Part shown: positions 17,232 through 25,197 of the stretch, one piece after another
Numbering within the stretch: position 1 is the stretch's first letter
How the letters are laid out: each line of letters opens with the position of its first letter
Source: Cystobacter ferrugineus
GTDB lineage: Bacteria; Myxococcota; Myxococcia; Myxococcales; Myxococcaceae
NCBI RefSeq assembly: GCF_001887355.1
Contig: NZ_MPIN01000006.1
Location: forward strand, 310,001 to 374,000
Reading direction: 5' to 3'
Length of the DNA stretch: 64,000 nt
Position numbers and translations under genes: made by a program
Notes under the pieces: generated by a model
Told to the model about the DNA's origin: nothing
Databases searched by the model: none
What the model saw: only the letters and a program-made list of their open reading frames with translations

Positions 17232-18062
17232 ATGCGCCGCTCCCTCTTCCTCGTATGGGGTCTCGCCCTGGGGGGCTGCGCCTGGCAGCCCGGTCAGGGC
17301 TTCGCCGTCGTCGAGCCCTCCGTGCGCGTCGCCTACGAGCCCCTCGCCTCCCGCGCCGCGAGCGATGGCTACCAGCGCTTGAGCTCGGACTACCAGGTGC
17401 GCCTGGAGTCGGCCTCCCTGCGGCTGTCCGGCATCGAGCTGCTCGCCAGCGCCTCGGGTTCGGGCTCGGGCACGACGTTCGACCCGTCCCGTCCACCCCC
17501 GGGTTACTCGCTGTGCCACGGTGGCCACTGCCACCGCGATGACGGCGCCCTCGTTCCCTATGAGCAGGTGGCCGCGGAGATGGGAGGCGGAGGCGGCTCG
17601 AGTGCCGTGGTGACGCTCGCCGCGGACGGGCCGTTGGATCTGCTCGTTCCCGAGACGCGCGCGATGGCGTGCGAGCCCGAGTGCGCGCTGCCCCAGACCC
17701 AGGTGACCCAGGGCCGCTGGTCCGTCGCGTCCCTGCGGCTCGTGGGCACCGTGCGCGACGCCCGCGTCCCCGCGCGCTTCCAGGGCGAGCGCTCCTTCGA
17801 GCTGGTGCTCCCCACCGACACGACCACGGAGGCCCCCGTGGCGATCCTCACCGGCGCGGTGGACCTGCCCTCGGACCGCACGCACCCGCCCGAGGCGAAG
17901 CTGCGCCTGGACCTGGTGCTGACGGCCGCGCTGTTCGACCCGGTGGACTGGGGCACGCTCGTGCGGGACGACCGGGTGCTGTTCGATGAGAACGCGCGCA
18001 AGGCCCTGGTGGAGCGGCTGTCCCAGCTCGAGCCCCGAGCGGAGGTGTCCCGTGGACAATGA
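17232..18062 (+). CDS. lipoprotein with CHGGHCH motif inside the metal-uptake operon
   Basis: 276 residues. A lipobox (LGGC, Cys16) marks it as a lipoprotein. Around residues 94-100 is CHGGHCH, a compact set of Cys and His able to bind a metal, followed by HRDDGALVPYEQVAAEM; two more Cys lie in a CEPEC pair. The rest looks like beta-rich extracytoplasmic domain. It starts three bases after znuA and overlaps znuC by 11 bases, so it is an integral part of the operon. I do not recognise a named family; an accessory metal chaperone or carrier between the outer membrane and ZnuA is the natural guess. Confidence 0.7.
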   Translation: MRRSLFLVWGLALGGCAWQPGQGFAVVEPSVRVAYEPLASRAASDGYQRLSSDYQVRLESASLRLSGIELLASASGSGSGTTFDPSRPPPGYSLCHGGHCHRDDGALVPYEQVAAEMGGGGGSSAVVTLAADGPLDLLVPETRAMACEPECALPQTQVTQGRWSVASLRLVGTVRDARVPARFQGERSFELVLPTDTTTEAPVAILTGAVDLPSDRTHPPEAKLRLDLVLTAALFDPVDWGTLVRDDRVLFDENARKALVERLSQLEPRAEVSRGQ

Positions 18063-18867
18063 GCCCGTGGTGACGGAAGCGGAGCACAAGCACTCGCACG
18101 AGCACACGAAGGACGTGCTGCTGTGCTGCGAGGATCTGGTGATCGGCTACGACGGCAAGCCGATGCTGCCGCCGGTGGATTTCCAGGTGCGCCGAGGCAC
18201 CTTCCTGGCGGTCATCGGCCGCAACGGCTCGGGCAAGAGCACGTGGTTCAAGACGTTGCTGGGCCTCTTGCCGCCGGTGTCTGGCCGGGTGTTCCGCTCC
18301 AGCCCGCACGTGAAGAGCGCGTACGTGCCGCAGACCACGGGCATCGACGCGCTGCTGCCCGTGCGCGCGGGGGAGCTGGTGCGCTGGGGGCGGATGTCCG
18401 GGTGGAACTTCATGTGGCCTTTCGGCGCGCGCGGGGATCGGCGCGCGGTGGAGCGGGCGCTGGACACCGCCGGGGCCCTGTCCATCGCCCATCGCCCCTA
18501 CCGCGAGCTGTCCGAGGGACAGAAGCAGCGTGCCCTGCTCGCGCGTGTGCTCGCCACCGAGGCGGACCTGGTGCTGCTCGACGAGCCCACGGCCGCCATG
18601 GACGCGGTGGCCGAGCGCGAGACGATGAAGCGTCTGGCGGAGCTGGCGCATGGACAGGGGCTCGCGGTGGTGGTGGTGAGCCACGACCTGCGCGTGGCCG
18701 CCGAGTCCGCCGATCAGCTCCTCTTCGTGGATCGGGAGACCAAGTCCGTGGTCCTGGGCGACGCGGACACGGTCTTCTGCCATCCTGCCTTCCGCCGCCA
18801 GTACGGCGACGAGTACTGCCCCCGTCATCCGCCCTCAGGACATCCTCGTGGACCCACAGCCGGTTAG
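18052..18867 (+). CDS. znuC: metal ABC transporter ATP-binding protein (ZnuC-like)
   Basis: About 271 residues from the GTG at 18052, which overlaps the lipoprotein gene and follows GGAGG; an upstream ATG in frame would add 22 unlikely residues. Walker A GRNGSGKS is at about 56-63, the signature reads LSEGQKQRALLARVLA, Walker B LVLLDEPTAAMD, and the switch His is in VVVSHD. The N terminus carries an extra His-rich stretch (EHKHSHEH) and the C terminus a Cys/His stretch (EYCPRHPPSGHP), unusual for an ATPase and suggestive of metal feedback. It energises uptake through the following membrane protein. Confidence 0.92.
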   Translation: MDNEPVVTEAEHKHSHEHTKDVLLCCEDLVIGYDGKPMLPPVDFQVRRGTFLAVIGRNGSGKSTWFKTLLGLLPPVSGRVFRSSPHVKSAYVPQTTGIDALLPVRAGELVRWGRMSGWNFMWPFGARGDRRAVERALDTAGALSIAHRPYRELSEGQKQRALLARVLATEADLVLLDEPTAAMDAVAERETMKRLAELAHGQGLAVVVVSHDLRVAAESADQLLFVDRETKSVVLGDADTVFCHPAFRRQYGDEYCPRHPPSGHPRGPTAG

Positions 18868-19723
18868 TACCTCCTCCTGGGCCCAGTTCTGGGACGCCTA
18901 CGAGCTGTTCCGCGACCCCATGCTGTGCGCGCTCGTCGCCGGCAGCGTGCTGGGCTTCCTGGGCGTCTACGTGGTGCTGCGGCGCATGGTGTTCGTCAGC
19001 GCCGCGGTGACGCAGTCGGCGGGCCTGGGCGTGGCGCTCGCCTTCTACGCGGAGATCCACCTGGGCATGCACGTGGACCCCACGGTGGGCGCGGTGGCGC
19101 TCGCGCTGGTGGCCACGATGCTGTTGATGATGGACCCCGCGCGGCTGCGGCTCACGCGGGAAAGCCTGCTCGGCCTGGCCTATGCGTTCACGGGCGGCGC
19201 GGCCATCCTCGTGGGCGACCGCATCTCCCAGGAGGCCCATGACATCCAGGGCATCCTCTTCGGCACGGCGGTGCTCGTGGAGCGCCCCCAACTGCTCGCG
19301 GTCACGTGGGCGGGCGCCCTCATCCTCTTCATCCACCTGTGGTGGTTCCGCGGCCTCACCTTCGCCAGCTTCGATCGCATCGGCGCGCACGTGCAGGGGC
19401 TGCCGGTGCGCATGCTCGACGCGGTGTTGATGATCTCCATCGGCCTGATGGTGGGCGTGTCGGCGCGAGCCCTCGGCGCGCTGCCGGTGTTCGCCTTCTC
19501 CATCCTCTCGGCGCTCGCCGCGCTGATGTTGGATCTGCGCCTGCCGTGGACCTTCCTGTTGTCCACGCTCGCGGGCGCCATCTCGGGCCTGGGCGGCTAC
19601 CTCTTCGCCTACTTCTACAACTTCCCCGTGGGTGGCTCGCAGACGGTGCTCGCCACCGCGATCGTGGCGCTGGCCTTCGGGGTGCGCGGCGTGAAGCAGT
19701 TCGTCACCCGCGCGCGGGCCTGA
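18848..19723 (+). CDS. znuB: metal ABC transporter permease (ZnuB-like)
   Basis: 291 residues from a GTG that overlaps znuC by 20 bases. Eight or nine hydrophobic helices and the ABC-3 family pattern (GSVLGFLGVYVVLRRMVFVS near the start; GVSARALGALPVFAFSIL in the middle). It forms the inner-membrane channel for zinc or manganese uptake with the two preceding transporter genes. It is the last gene of the operon; the next gene is convergent, 12 bases away, and no clear terminator was seen. Confidence 0.92.
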   Translation: MDPQPVSTSSWAQFWDAYELFRDPMLCALVAGSVLGFLGVYVVLRRMVFVSAAVTQSAGLGVALAFYAEIHLGMHVDPTVGAVALALVATMLLMMDPARLRLTRESLLGLAYAFTGGAAILVGDRISQEAHDIQGILFGTAVLVERPQLLAVTWAGALILFIHLWWFRGLTFASFDRIGAHVQGLPVRMLDAVLMISIGLMVGVSARALGALPVFAFSILSALAALMLDLRLPWTFLLSTLAGAISGLGGYLFAYFYNFPVGGSQTVLATAIVALAFGVRGVKQFVTRARA

Positions 19724-19735
19724 ACCTCGGGGGGC

Positions 19736-20284
19736 TCAGCGCACCGCGGCGGAGATCTTCTTGAACTCGGGGGCGTCCGCGCTCCCGAGCAGATCGAAGA
19801 GCGCCAGTTCCACCGTGATGAGGCGAGCGCCCACGTCACGGCAGGCCTCCAGGCCCGCGCGCCGATCCTCGGGGTGGCGCGAGAGCACCGCGTCCGAGCA
19901 GACGAACGGCGTGAAGCCCCGCTCCACCAGCGTGCGCACCGTCTGGAAGACACACACGTGGGTCTCCATGCCCACGACCAGCACCTGCTCGCGGGCGCCG
20001 AGCCCCGTCACCACCTCGGGCACGCAGGCGCTGAACTCCCGCTTCTCCACGGCGGAGACGTTCCCCAGACGCGCCTTCACCAGGGAGTGCGTGGGCCCCA
20101 GGCCCTTGGGGTACTGCTCGGTGACGAACACGGGCAGTTCCAGCGCCCGGGCGCCCTCGATGGCGGCGTTGACGCGGTTGAGCATCCGCTCGAGCGCGTC
20201 CTGGGCCATGGCACCGCACAGCCGCTCCTGGACATCGACGACGAGCAGCGAGATCCGATCCCTCTGGAGCCGGAAGGTAGGCAT
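19736..20284 (-). CDS. isochorismatase-family cysteine hydrolase
   Basis: 182 residues from MPTFRL; a longer frame starts upstream, but the fold begins here. The catalytic triad of the family is present: Asp17 (VVDVQERL), Lys81 (EKREFSAC) and Cys111 (METHVCVFQT). Short members like this, with the GMETHVCV motif, are often of the nicotinamidase or ycaC-like type and lack the aryl-carrier domain of siderophore isochorismatases. The substrate cannot be told. It is convergent with znuB. Confidence 0.88.
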   Translation of the reverse strand: MPTFRLQRDRISLLVVDVQERLCGAMAQDALERMLNRVNAAIEGARALELPVFVTEQYPKGLGPTHSLVKARLGNVSAVEKREFSACVPEVVTGLGAREQVLVVGMETHVCVFQTVRTLVERGFTPFVCSDAVLSRHPEDRRAGLEACRDVGARLITVELALFDLLGSADAPEFKKISAAVR

Positions 20285-20376
20285 GGACCGTGTCTCTCCG
20301 AGCCCCTCCCAATCGTCAAGCATCCCGAGATTCAAGGGCCGGGTGATTGACGACCCCCGGACGCGTGACCAATGTC

Positions 20377-20784
20377 ATGGGGATGAAGGGACACGCTCGC
20401 CAACTGATGACCGCGCCCGTGAAGTCCGTCTCCCTGGACACTCCTCTCTCGGAGATCGCCCTGCTGCTGGCCGATGCCCACATCGCCGGCACACCGGTGA
20501 CGGACGACGAGGGACGCGTGCTGGGCATCATCAGCGAGCCCGACATCCTCAATGCCCTCCTGGCGGACCAGCCGCTGGACACCACGGCGCGCGAGCTGAT
20601 GACCTCGCCCGTACACACGGTGAACGAATTCGAGACCACCGACGAGGTGATGGCACTCTTTCGCAAGCACGGCGTCCACCACCTGCCCGTGGTGCGTGAG
20701 GAGCAGTTGCTGGGCATCATCACCCCCGCGGACGTCATCCGCTACCTCGCCAGGGATCTCGACGAGCCACCCCGGGTGGGTTGA
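20377..20784 (+). CDS. CBS-domain pair protein
   Basis: 135 residues from MGMKGH (a second Met two codons on is equally possible). Two CBS motifs: about 8-62 (MTAPVKSVSLDTPLSEIALL ... GIISEPDILNALL) and about 73-128 (MTSPVHTVNEFETTDEVMAL ... GIITPADVIRYLA). Stand-alone CBS pairs bind adenosine nucleotides and regulate partner proteins. The gene is divergent from the isochorismatase gene with a gap of about 90 bases. The reading frame past its stop holds a hydrolase remnant (next entry). Confidence 0.88.
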   Translation: MGMKGHARQLMTAPVKSVSLDTPLSEIALLLADAHIAGTPVTDDEGRVLGIISEPDILNALLADQPLDTTARELMTSPVHTVNEFETTDEVMALFRKHGVHHLPVVREEQLLGIITPADVIRYLARDLDEPPRVG

Positions 20785-20973
20785 GGGCGAGGCAAGTTCC
20801 TCCAGACCCTCACGCCCCGCACGCACGTGCTCACCCAACAAAGCCACTGGCTCGTGCCGGGCATGCATCCCCGGATACCCGGCACCCACCTCTTCCCGCT
20901 GGAACGACCCGAGGCGTGTGGCCAGCGCCTCCAGGCCTTCCTCGACAAGGTGGGAGTGCCCGCCCCGGCCTGA
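20785..20973 (+). pseudogene. C-terminal remnant of an alpha/beta-hydrolase-like gene
   Basis: Directly after the CBS stop, and in the same frame, about 62 codons read as the end of an alpha/beta hydrolase: HVLTQQSHWLVPGMHPRIPG, then GTHLFPLERPEACG and a final helix QRLQAFLDKVG. The GxHxxPLERPE segment is where the catalytic His of that fold would be. There is no start codon or N-terminal part, so this is most likely decay of a longer gene. It could also be chance, as it is short. Confidence 0.4.
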
Positions 20974-20982
20974 GCACGCGGC

Positions 20983-22665
20983 TCAGCACGAGGCGTTGGC
21001 CGCTTCTCCCCCACCGAGCTCCACCCGCTCGGCGCGGAAGAGCCGGGCGCGTTGGATCTCCGACAGGTGGGCATCCGCGCTCCGCCAGCACTCCAGGCAC
21101 GAGGCGAGGGCCCTGGCCGCCGCTTCCCGATCGCCCCGGGCGACGTGCACCTCGGCCAGCAGGAGCCAGGCATGCCCGCTGCCGGGCCGCTCCCTCACGA
21201 GCGACTCGGCCAGGTCGACCGCCTTGTCCGCGCGGCCGGCGCGGATCCGGGCGCGGGCGAGCGTCTCGCGGGCCTGTCGGGAGAAGGGAGTGGGGCCCGC
21301 GCCGCGCAGCCGGCGCTCCAGGCGCATGGAGCGGATGAGCGTGGCCTCGGCCCGGGCGGGATCTCCCTGCCGGGACTCCAGGGCGCCGCGCAGCTCGCAC
21401 CCGGCCAGCTCCACCACCCGGGCGACGTCGCGCGGGCACAGCAGGCGGCCATCCCCCTTGCGCTCCTCCGCGAGCGACAGGCTCAGCGCGTCGAGCGCCT
21501 CGCATGCGCGCTCCGCCTCGGTGAGCTTGCCCATCTCCAGGGCGCGCAGGCCGCGGGCATAGGTCTCCATGCCGCGCAGCAGCACCTGTTCGGCCGGGCG
21601 CGAGCCCTCGGGCAGCTCCACGCGCATCTCCGCCGCCGCGCGCCAGAAACCAAAGCGCAGGTGCAGGCCGGAGAGCGCGCCCGCGGCGAACACGAGCGAC
21701 TGGCCGAGCTGCGGCGTCACGTCCTCCACCCGGGCCCGCAGGCGTCGCGCCCACCCCTGGGCCTCGCCGTAGCGCCCCGCGTCGGCGCACGCCTGGACGA
21801 GCAGGCGCAGCGCCTGGCCCGCCACGGACGCGCCGGCGCCGGGGATGCCCTCCTGCTGGAGCCAGGCGTCCTCCACCGCCACCGCCGCCTCCAGCGTCTC
21901 GCGGGCGTCGTGGGTGTGGCCGGTGCGCAGCAGGAGCCGGCCGGCGCTCAACAGGGCCGTGCCCACCTGGGGAACGAGCAGGCGCAGGCGGCGCGCGCTC
22001 TCCACCGCCTCACCGGGACGCGCACTGTCCTCCATCAACTGCACCCAGGCATGGTGCACCCCTTCGTGGTGCGGGTGCGTGCGCAGCAGCTCGCGCACGA
22101 GCGCCTGCGCATAGGGCTGGCCCGGCCCGGGGCGCCCATCCGACTCGTACCCGTCCGCGAGGAAGCCCGCGAGCAGCAGCCGGGCCTCGGCGTCCTCGGG
22201 GAAACGATCGATGAGGCCCTCCATCTCGCGCACGAAACCATGGCGGCCGTTGGCGGGGCCCTTGTCGGCCAGGAAGGTGGCCGCGACGATGTAGCGCTGC
22301 TCCGCGTCCGTCACGCCCTCGCTGAGCGCGAGTGCCCGATGGATGGCCTCCGCGCGCGCCGTGGCGCACCGGGCGCCGGCGCCTCGCGTCAGGGCCAGAC
22401 CCCACCAGGCCATGGCCAGCTCCGGATCCCTCCGCGCGGCCTCCGCGAAGGCCCGCCGCGACTCGCTCCGCCAGCCCAGGTGCAGCAGGCGCAGCCCTTG
22501 ATCGAACCAGGCCTGGGCCAGGGGCTCGCGGGTGCTCACCGGGATGTGCGCGCGCCCCAGGCCCTCGCGAAGGCGGGGGGTGGGCAGCTCCAGATCCGGA
22601 GTCTCGTCCCAGGGAGAGATGGGGAAGAGAGCGGGTTCCTCGGCTCGAAGGTATCGCGCCAACAT
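20983..22665 (-). CDS. TPR-type helical repeat protein
   Basis: 560 residues from MLARYLRAEE; the ATG at 22665 follows GAGGAGG, while an open frame further upstream overlaps the neighbour and is rejected. The sequence is Ala/Leu/Arg-rich with helical pairs of TPR spacing throughout (AWFDQGLRLLHLGWRSESRR near the start, SGHAWLLLAEVHVARGDREA near the end). No signal peptide or membrane helix. Soluble TPR proteins of this size bind protein partners. It ends close to the hydrolase remnant, and the next gene upstream (12 bases) is probably in the same operon. Confidence 0.75.
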   Translation of the reverse strand: MLARYLRAEEPALFPISPWDETPDLELPTPRLREGLGRAHIPVSTREPLAQAWFDQGLRLLHLGWRSESRRAFAEAARRDPELAMAWWGLALTRGAGARCATARAEAIHRALALSEGVTDAEQRYIVAATFLADKGPANGRHGFVREMEGLIDRFPEDAEARLLLAGFLADGYESDGRPGPGQPYAQALVRELLRTHPHHEGVHHAWVQLMEDSARPGEAVESARRLRLLVPQVGTALLSAGRLLLRTGHTHDARETLEAAVAVEDAWLQQEGIPGAGASVAGQALRLLVQACADAGRYGEAQGWARRLRARVEDVTPQLGQSLVFAAGALSGLHLRFGFWRAAAEMRVELPEGSRPAEQVLLRGMETYARGLRALEMGKLTEAERACEALDALSLSLAEERKGDGRLLCPRDVARVVELAGCELRGALESRQGDPARAEATLIRSMRLERRLRGAGPTPFSRQARETLARARIRAGRADKAVDLAESLVRERPGSGHAWLLLAEVHVARGDREAAARALASCLECWRSADAHLSEIQRARLFRAERVELGGGEAANASC

Positions 22666-22676
22666 GGTGTTCCTCC

Positions 22677-23282
22677 TCACACCCCGACGAGCGGGGTCAA
22701 CGATGCGTTCACGACCGGGCACTCCAGCCCGTCCACCCTCGCGGCGAACCGCCGCCACGCCGCCGCCAACCCCTCCCCGGGCACCGGCGGCGCCTTGCGC
22801 AGCGCCGCGATGCACTCCCGCCGCCACTCGGGGCCCAGCAAGGCCCCCACCCACTCCTCGTGTCCGGCCAGCCACCGCGCGACCGCCACCACCGCGGCGC
22901 GCGCGCGGGAGCACTCCTCCGGAGTGCCCGGCACACGGGGGACACCGAGGTCCATCGAATTGAAGAGCGGCCGCTCCAGCCGCCGCTCATCCACCAGGAC
23001 GGGGGTGAAGCCGGAGCGCGGGACATAGACGCAGCCCCCGGCGCTCCGGCACAGCACACCAAAGCCCCACAACGTGAGGGTCCCTCCCCCCTCCAGCGCG
23101 GTGGCGTAGGCGCTGGTGCCCTGCTGTCCCGCCGGGAGGCGCTCGCGGGTGAGGCCCCGGCGCAGCAGCAGGTTGTCCGGGTGGAGCACGTCCCGCCCGA
23201 GGCACCACATGGAGAGGTCGAACAACCGCTCGCCCTCGCGCCGCACGTCGTGCGGCAGTGCGCAGAGAGAAGAGGAGCCCAT
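22677..23282 (-). CDS. hypothetical protein of a three-gene group
   Basis: 201 residues, not recognised. It begins with a Cys-containing segment (SSLCALPHDVRREGERLFDL) and has a conserved-looking core (WCLGRDVLHPDNLLLRRGLT, then YATALEGGGTLTLWGFGVLC). No signal peptide, no membrane helix. It lies 11 bases before the TPR gene and 11 bases after the small basic protein gene, all on the minus strand, so the three are probably co-transcribed. Confidence 0.6.
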   Translation of the reverse strand: MGSSSLCALPHDVRREGERLFDLSMWCLGRDVLHPDNLLLRRGLTRERLPAGQQGTSAYATALEGGGTLTLWGFGVLCRSAGGCVYVPRSGFTPVLVDERRLERPLFNSMDLGVPRVPGTPEECSRARAAVVAVARWLAGHEEWVGALLGPEWRRECIAALRKAPPVPGEGLAAAWRRFAARVDGLECPVVNASLTPLVGV

Positions 23283-23293
23283 GGTGCGTGTCC

Positions 23294-23677
23294 TCAGCCC
23301 GCCTTGGCCTTGGCCGCCGCGCCCTTCTGGGCGGCGACCTCACCGAACAGCGCCTGGAACGTCACCGCCGAGCCGCCCTTCTTGCCCAGCACGGCGTTCA
23401 CGGCGCGCACCAGCTTGCCGCGCACCTTGGGCGGCAGGGGCCGGTCCTCGATGGCGGCGCTCACCTGCTGCTCGCTCACGCCGCGGCCGCTCTTCGGCTT
23501 GCCGATGCCCAGCTCCGCGTACGGCTTGGCCTGCTTCTCCTTGTCACGACGCTTGTCGGAGCGCTGCCTGGCCAGCTTGCGATCCTCGTCCGAGCGCGCC
23601 TCGAGCTGCGAGGACAGCCGCACCAACGTCCGGGGCTCGAGCTGCTGCGCATCCAGGAATTGCTTGAAGGTACCCAT
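23294..23677 (-). CDS. small basic hypothetical protein
   Basis: 127 residues from MGTFKQ; AGGAG lies six bases before this ATG, whereas an ATG two codons earlier would abut it. The middle is strongly charged (SDEDRKLARQRSDKRRDKEK) and the C terminus is Lys/Ala-rich (AAQKGAAAKAKAG), in keeping with a nucleic-acid-binding or ribosome-associated protein, but no family was recognised. First gene of the group that continues at 22677-23282. Confidence 0.6.
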   Translation of the reverse strand: MGTFKQFLDAQQLEPRTLVRLSSQLEARSDEDRKLARQRSDKRRDKEKQAKPYAELGIGKPKSGRGVSEQQVSAAIEDRPLPPKVRGKLVRAVNAVLGKKGGSAVTFQALFGEVAAQKGAAAKAKAG

Positions 23678-23754
23678 CGTCATCTCCTGCGGTTGAATCG
23701 GGTGGAAGAAGAGAGGAGCGGGAGACAGGCCCCCGCTCCGGGAGTCACGAACGC

Positions 23755-24237
23755 TCAGTGCTCGTGCTCGTGGCCGGACTCCTCGATGACGAGCGAGACC
23801 GAGCTCACGCTGGAAGGACCGAAGGTGAGGGTGTAGGTGCCCACCTCCAGCGGCGCCACGTAGCGGCCCTTGATGGTGTCGCAGGACGCCGAGTTCTTCA
23901 CGGACGACTCGAACTCCACCGTCTGCCCGCTGGAGCTGGTGATCGTCAGGGACGCATCCGCGCTCAGGAAGAAGGTGAAGTCCGTGGCCTCGTCCGCTTC
24001 GAACGACACCGAGCCGGTATTGCCGCCCGTGCCCGCGGGCAGCGAGATGTCATAGCGCTTGTGATCGGCGCCCACCTCGGGCGCGCCCGCCGACGAGGCG
24101 CTCGCGGTGACGGCGACCGCGGGCCCTTCCTGCAGGTGCTCGCAGCCCTCGGCGTCGGCGTCTTCGGCGGGCTCACCGCCGCATCCCACGAGCAGGGCGC
24201 TCGACAACAGGCAGGCGGACAACAGCTTCTTCATCAT
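23755..24237 (-). CDS. lipoprotein with His-rich tail
   Basis: 160 residues. Lipobox LVGC (Cys19) after a short basic start (MMKK). The mature protein is rich in Ser/Thr/Gly, beta-like, and ends in GHEHEH. An EGCEHLQEG segment follows the acidic linker. The His tail suggests metal binding. It is probably linked to the paralogue of the zinc-operon leader gene, 303 bases upstream on the same strand. Substrate unknown; no similarity recognised beyond the general lipoprotein pattern. Confidence 0.65.
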   Translation of the reverse strand: MMKKLLSACLLSSALLVGCGGEPAEDADAEGCEHLQEGPAVAVTASASSAGAPEVGADHKRYDISLPAGTGGNTGSVSFEADEATDFTFFLSADASLTITSSSGQTVEFESSVKNSASCDTIKGRYVAPLEVGTYTLTFGPSSVSSVSLVIEESGHEHEH

Positions 24238-24540
24238 GGTGTGACACTCCGGGTGATGGGACATCGGGGAACGACGAAGCCCCCCGCGCCCGGGCCCCGG
24301 GAAGAACCGGGACACGGGAGACGGGGAACGTCACGCGTGCGCGGACGCACGGCGACAGGAGGGCATCACCTGGACGCGGGAGGACCCGCGAGACCGGGCT
24401 CCGGCGCGGAGGCACGGGACACACGTCTCCCGAGAGCGCCTCACGCGAGGCACGGGGACACGCATCCGGCTCCGCGAAGGAGTCTTCGCGCGACGGGCGA
24501 GGTCAGGGATGCACGAACGGAGGGGAACGCGCGGACGCGC
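24238..24540. other. intergenic stretch without recognisable gene
   Basis: About 300 bases between the His-tailed lipoprotein and the small membrane protein. It is very GC-rich and purine-biased (repeated gggac/ggcac words). No convincing ORF, promoter or terminator was found. Confidence 0.5.
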
Positions 24541-24975
24541 TCAGACCCGAGGAGGAGAGGCCTTGGGTGCCAGACGCAGCCAGGCCACGGGCGGCTCCAC
24601 GCTCTCGCGCTCCGCCACGACTTCTGGAGCTTCGGGAGCGGGCGCCTGGAGCGTGGGCATCACCTCCGACGGAGGAGGCATGGCCCGGCGGAGGAAGGCA
24701 TGGGCGCAGTGCGCGTCCACACCATGCGCGGAGGCCGGGACCTCATCGGAGGCGGTGAACCGCTCGTCCGCGAAGGACTCCGGCGCCTTGGCGGAACGCT
24801 CCGCCCGGCCGACACCGTCCTCGTGCACCAACTCGCCGTGCTCCAGGCACGTGCCGTGCTGCACCAGGACGAAGTGCGCCGCGCTTCCCAGATACGCCAG
24901 CAGGCACAGCACGACCCAGGGCAGCGCCAGGGGGCGCGGCCGTCGGGACATCGCTGGCTCATGGCGGGAATTCAC
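24541..24975 (-). CDS. small membrane-anchored protein, paralogue of the zinc-operon leader
   Basis: 144 residues if the ATG at 24975 is used; an ATG at 24951 (MSRRPR) gives a neater signal-anchor protein of 136. One hydrophobic segment (LALPWVVLCLLAYLGSAAHF) is followed by VLVQHGTCLEHGELVHEDG, then a Pro/Glu-rich exported part and the ending LAPKASPPRV. The same order of features is found in the protein at 14460-14879. Neither belongs to a family I recognise. A 15-base palindrome sits just upstream. Confidence 0.6.
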   Translation of the reverse strand: MNSRHEPAMSRRPRPLALPWVVLCLLAYLGSAAHFVLVQHGTCLEHGELVHEDGVGRAERSAKAPESFADERFTASDEVPASAHGVDAHCAHAFLRRAMPPPSEVMPTLQAPAPEAPEVVAERESVEPPVAWLRLAPKASPPRV

Positions 24976-24992
24976 GAAGACACGGCTCCAAG

Positions 24993-25007
24993 CGCAACTC
25001 AGTTGCG
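24993..25007. promoter_or_regulatory. perfect 7-1-7 palindrome, possible Fur/Zur-family operator
   Basis: CGCAACTCAGTTGCG: two 7-base arms around one C, the layout of Fur-family boxes, although the bases differ from the enterobacterial consensus. It lies 18 bases upstream of the ATG at 24975. A second, looser repeat (TGCAAGTCATTGCA at 25039-25052) lies 32 bases further on, between this gene and the divergent gene at 25198. The metal-related neighbours make a metal-responsive repressor the natural guess. Confidence 0.5.
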
Positions 25008-25197
25008 TCTACATCTTTACGACAGCCTCCGCGCGGGTGCAAGTCATTGCAGGACTTCTTCCCGATTCTTCCTGATTCCCTGGAAGACCGGAGGGGAGAT
25101 CCGTCCTCCACGTGGGCACGGGTGAGGCCCGGTGTGTCGAAGTCCCTCCCGGCGGACGCGGGGCCGGGATAGGAAGGGCCGCGACAGAGCAGAAGGA

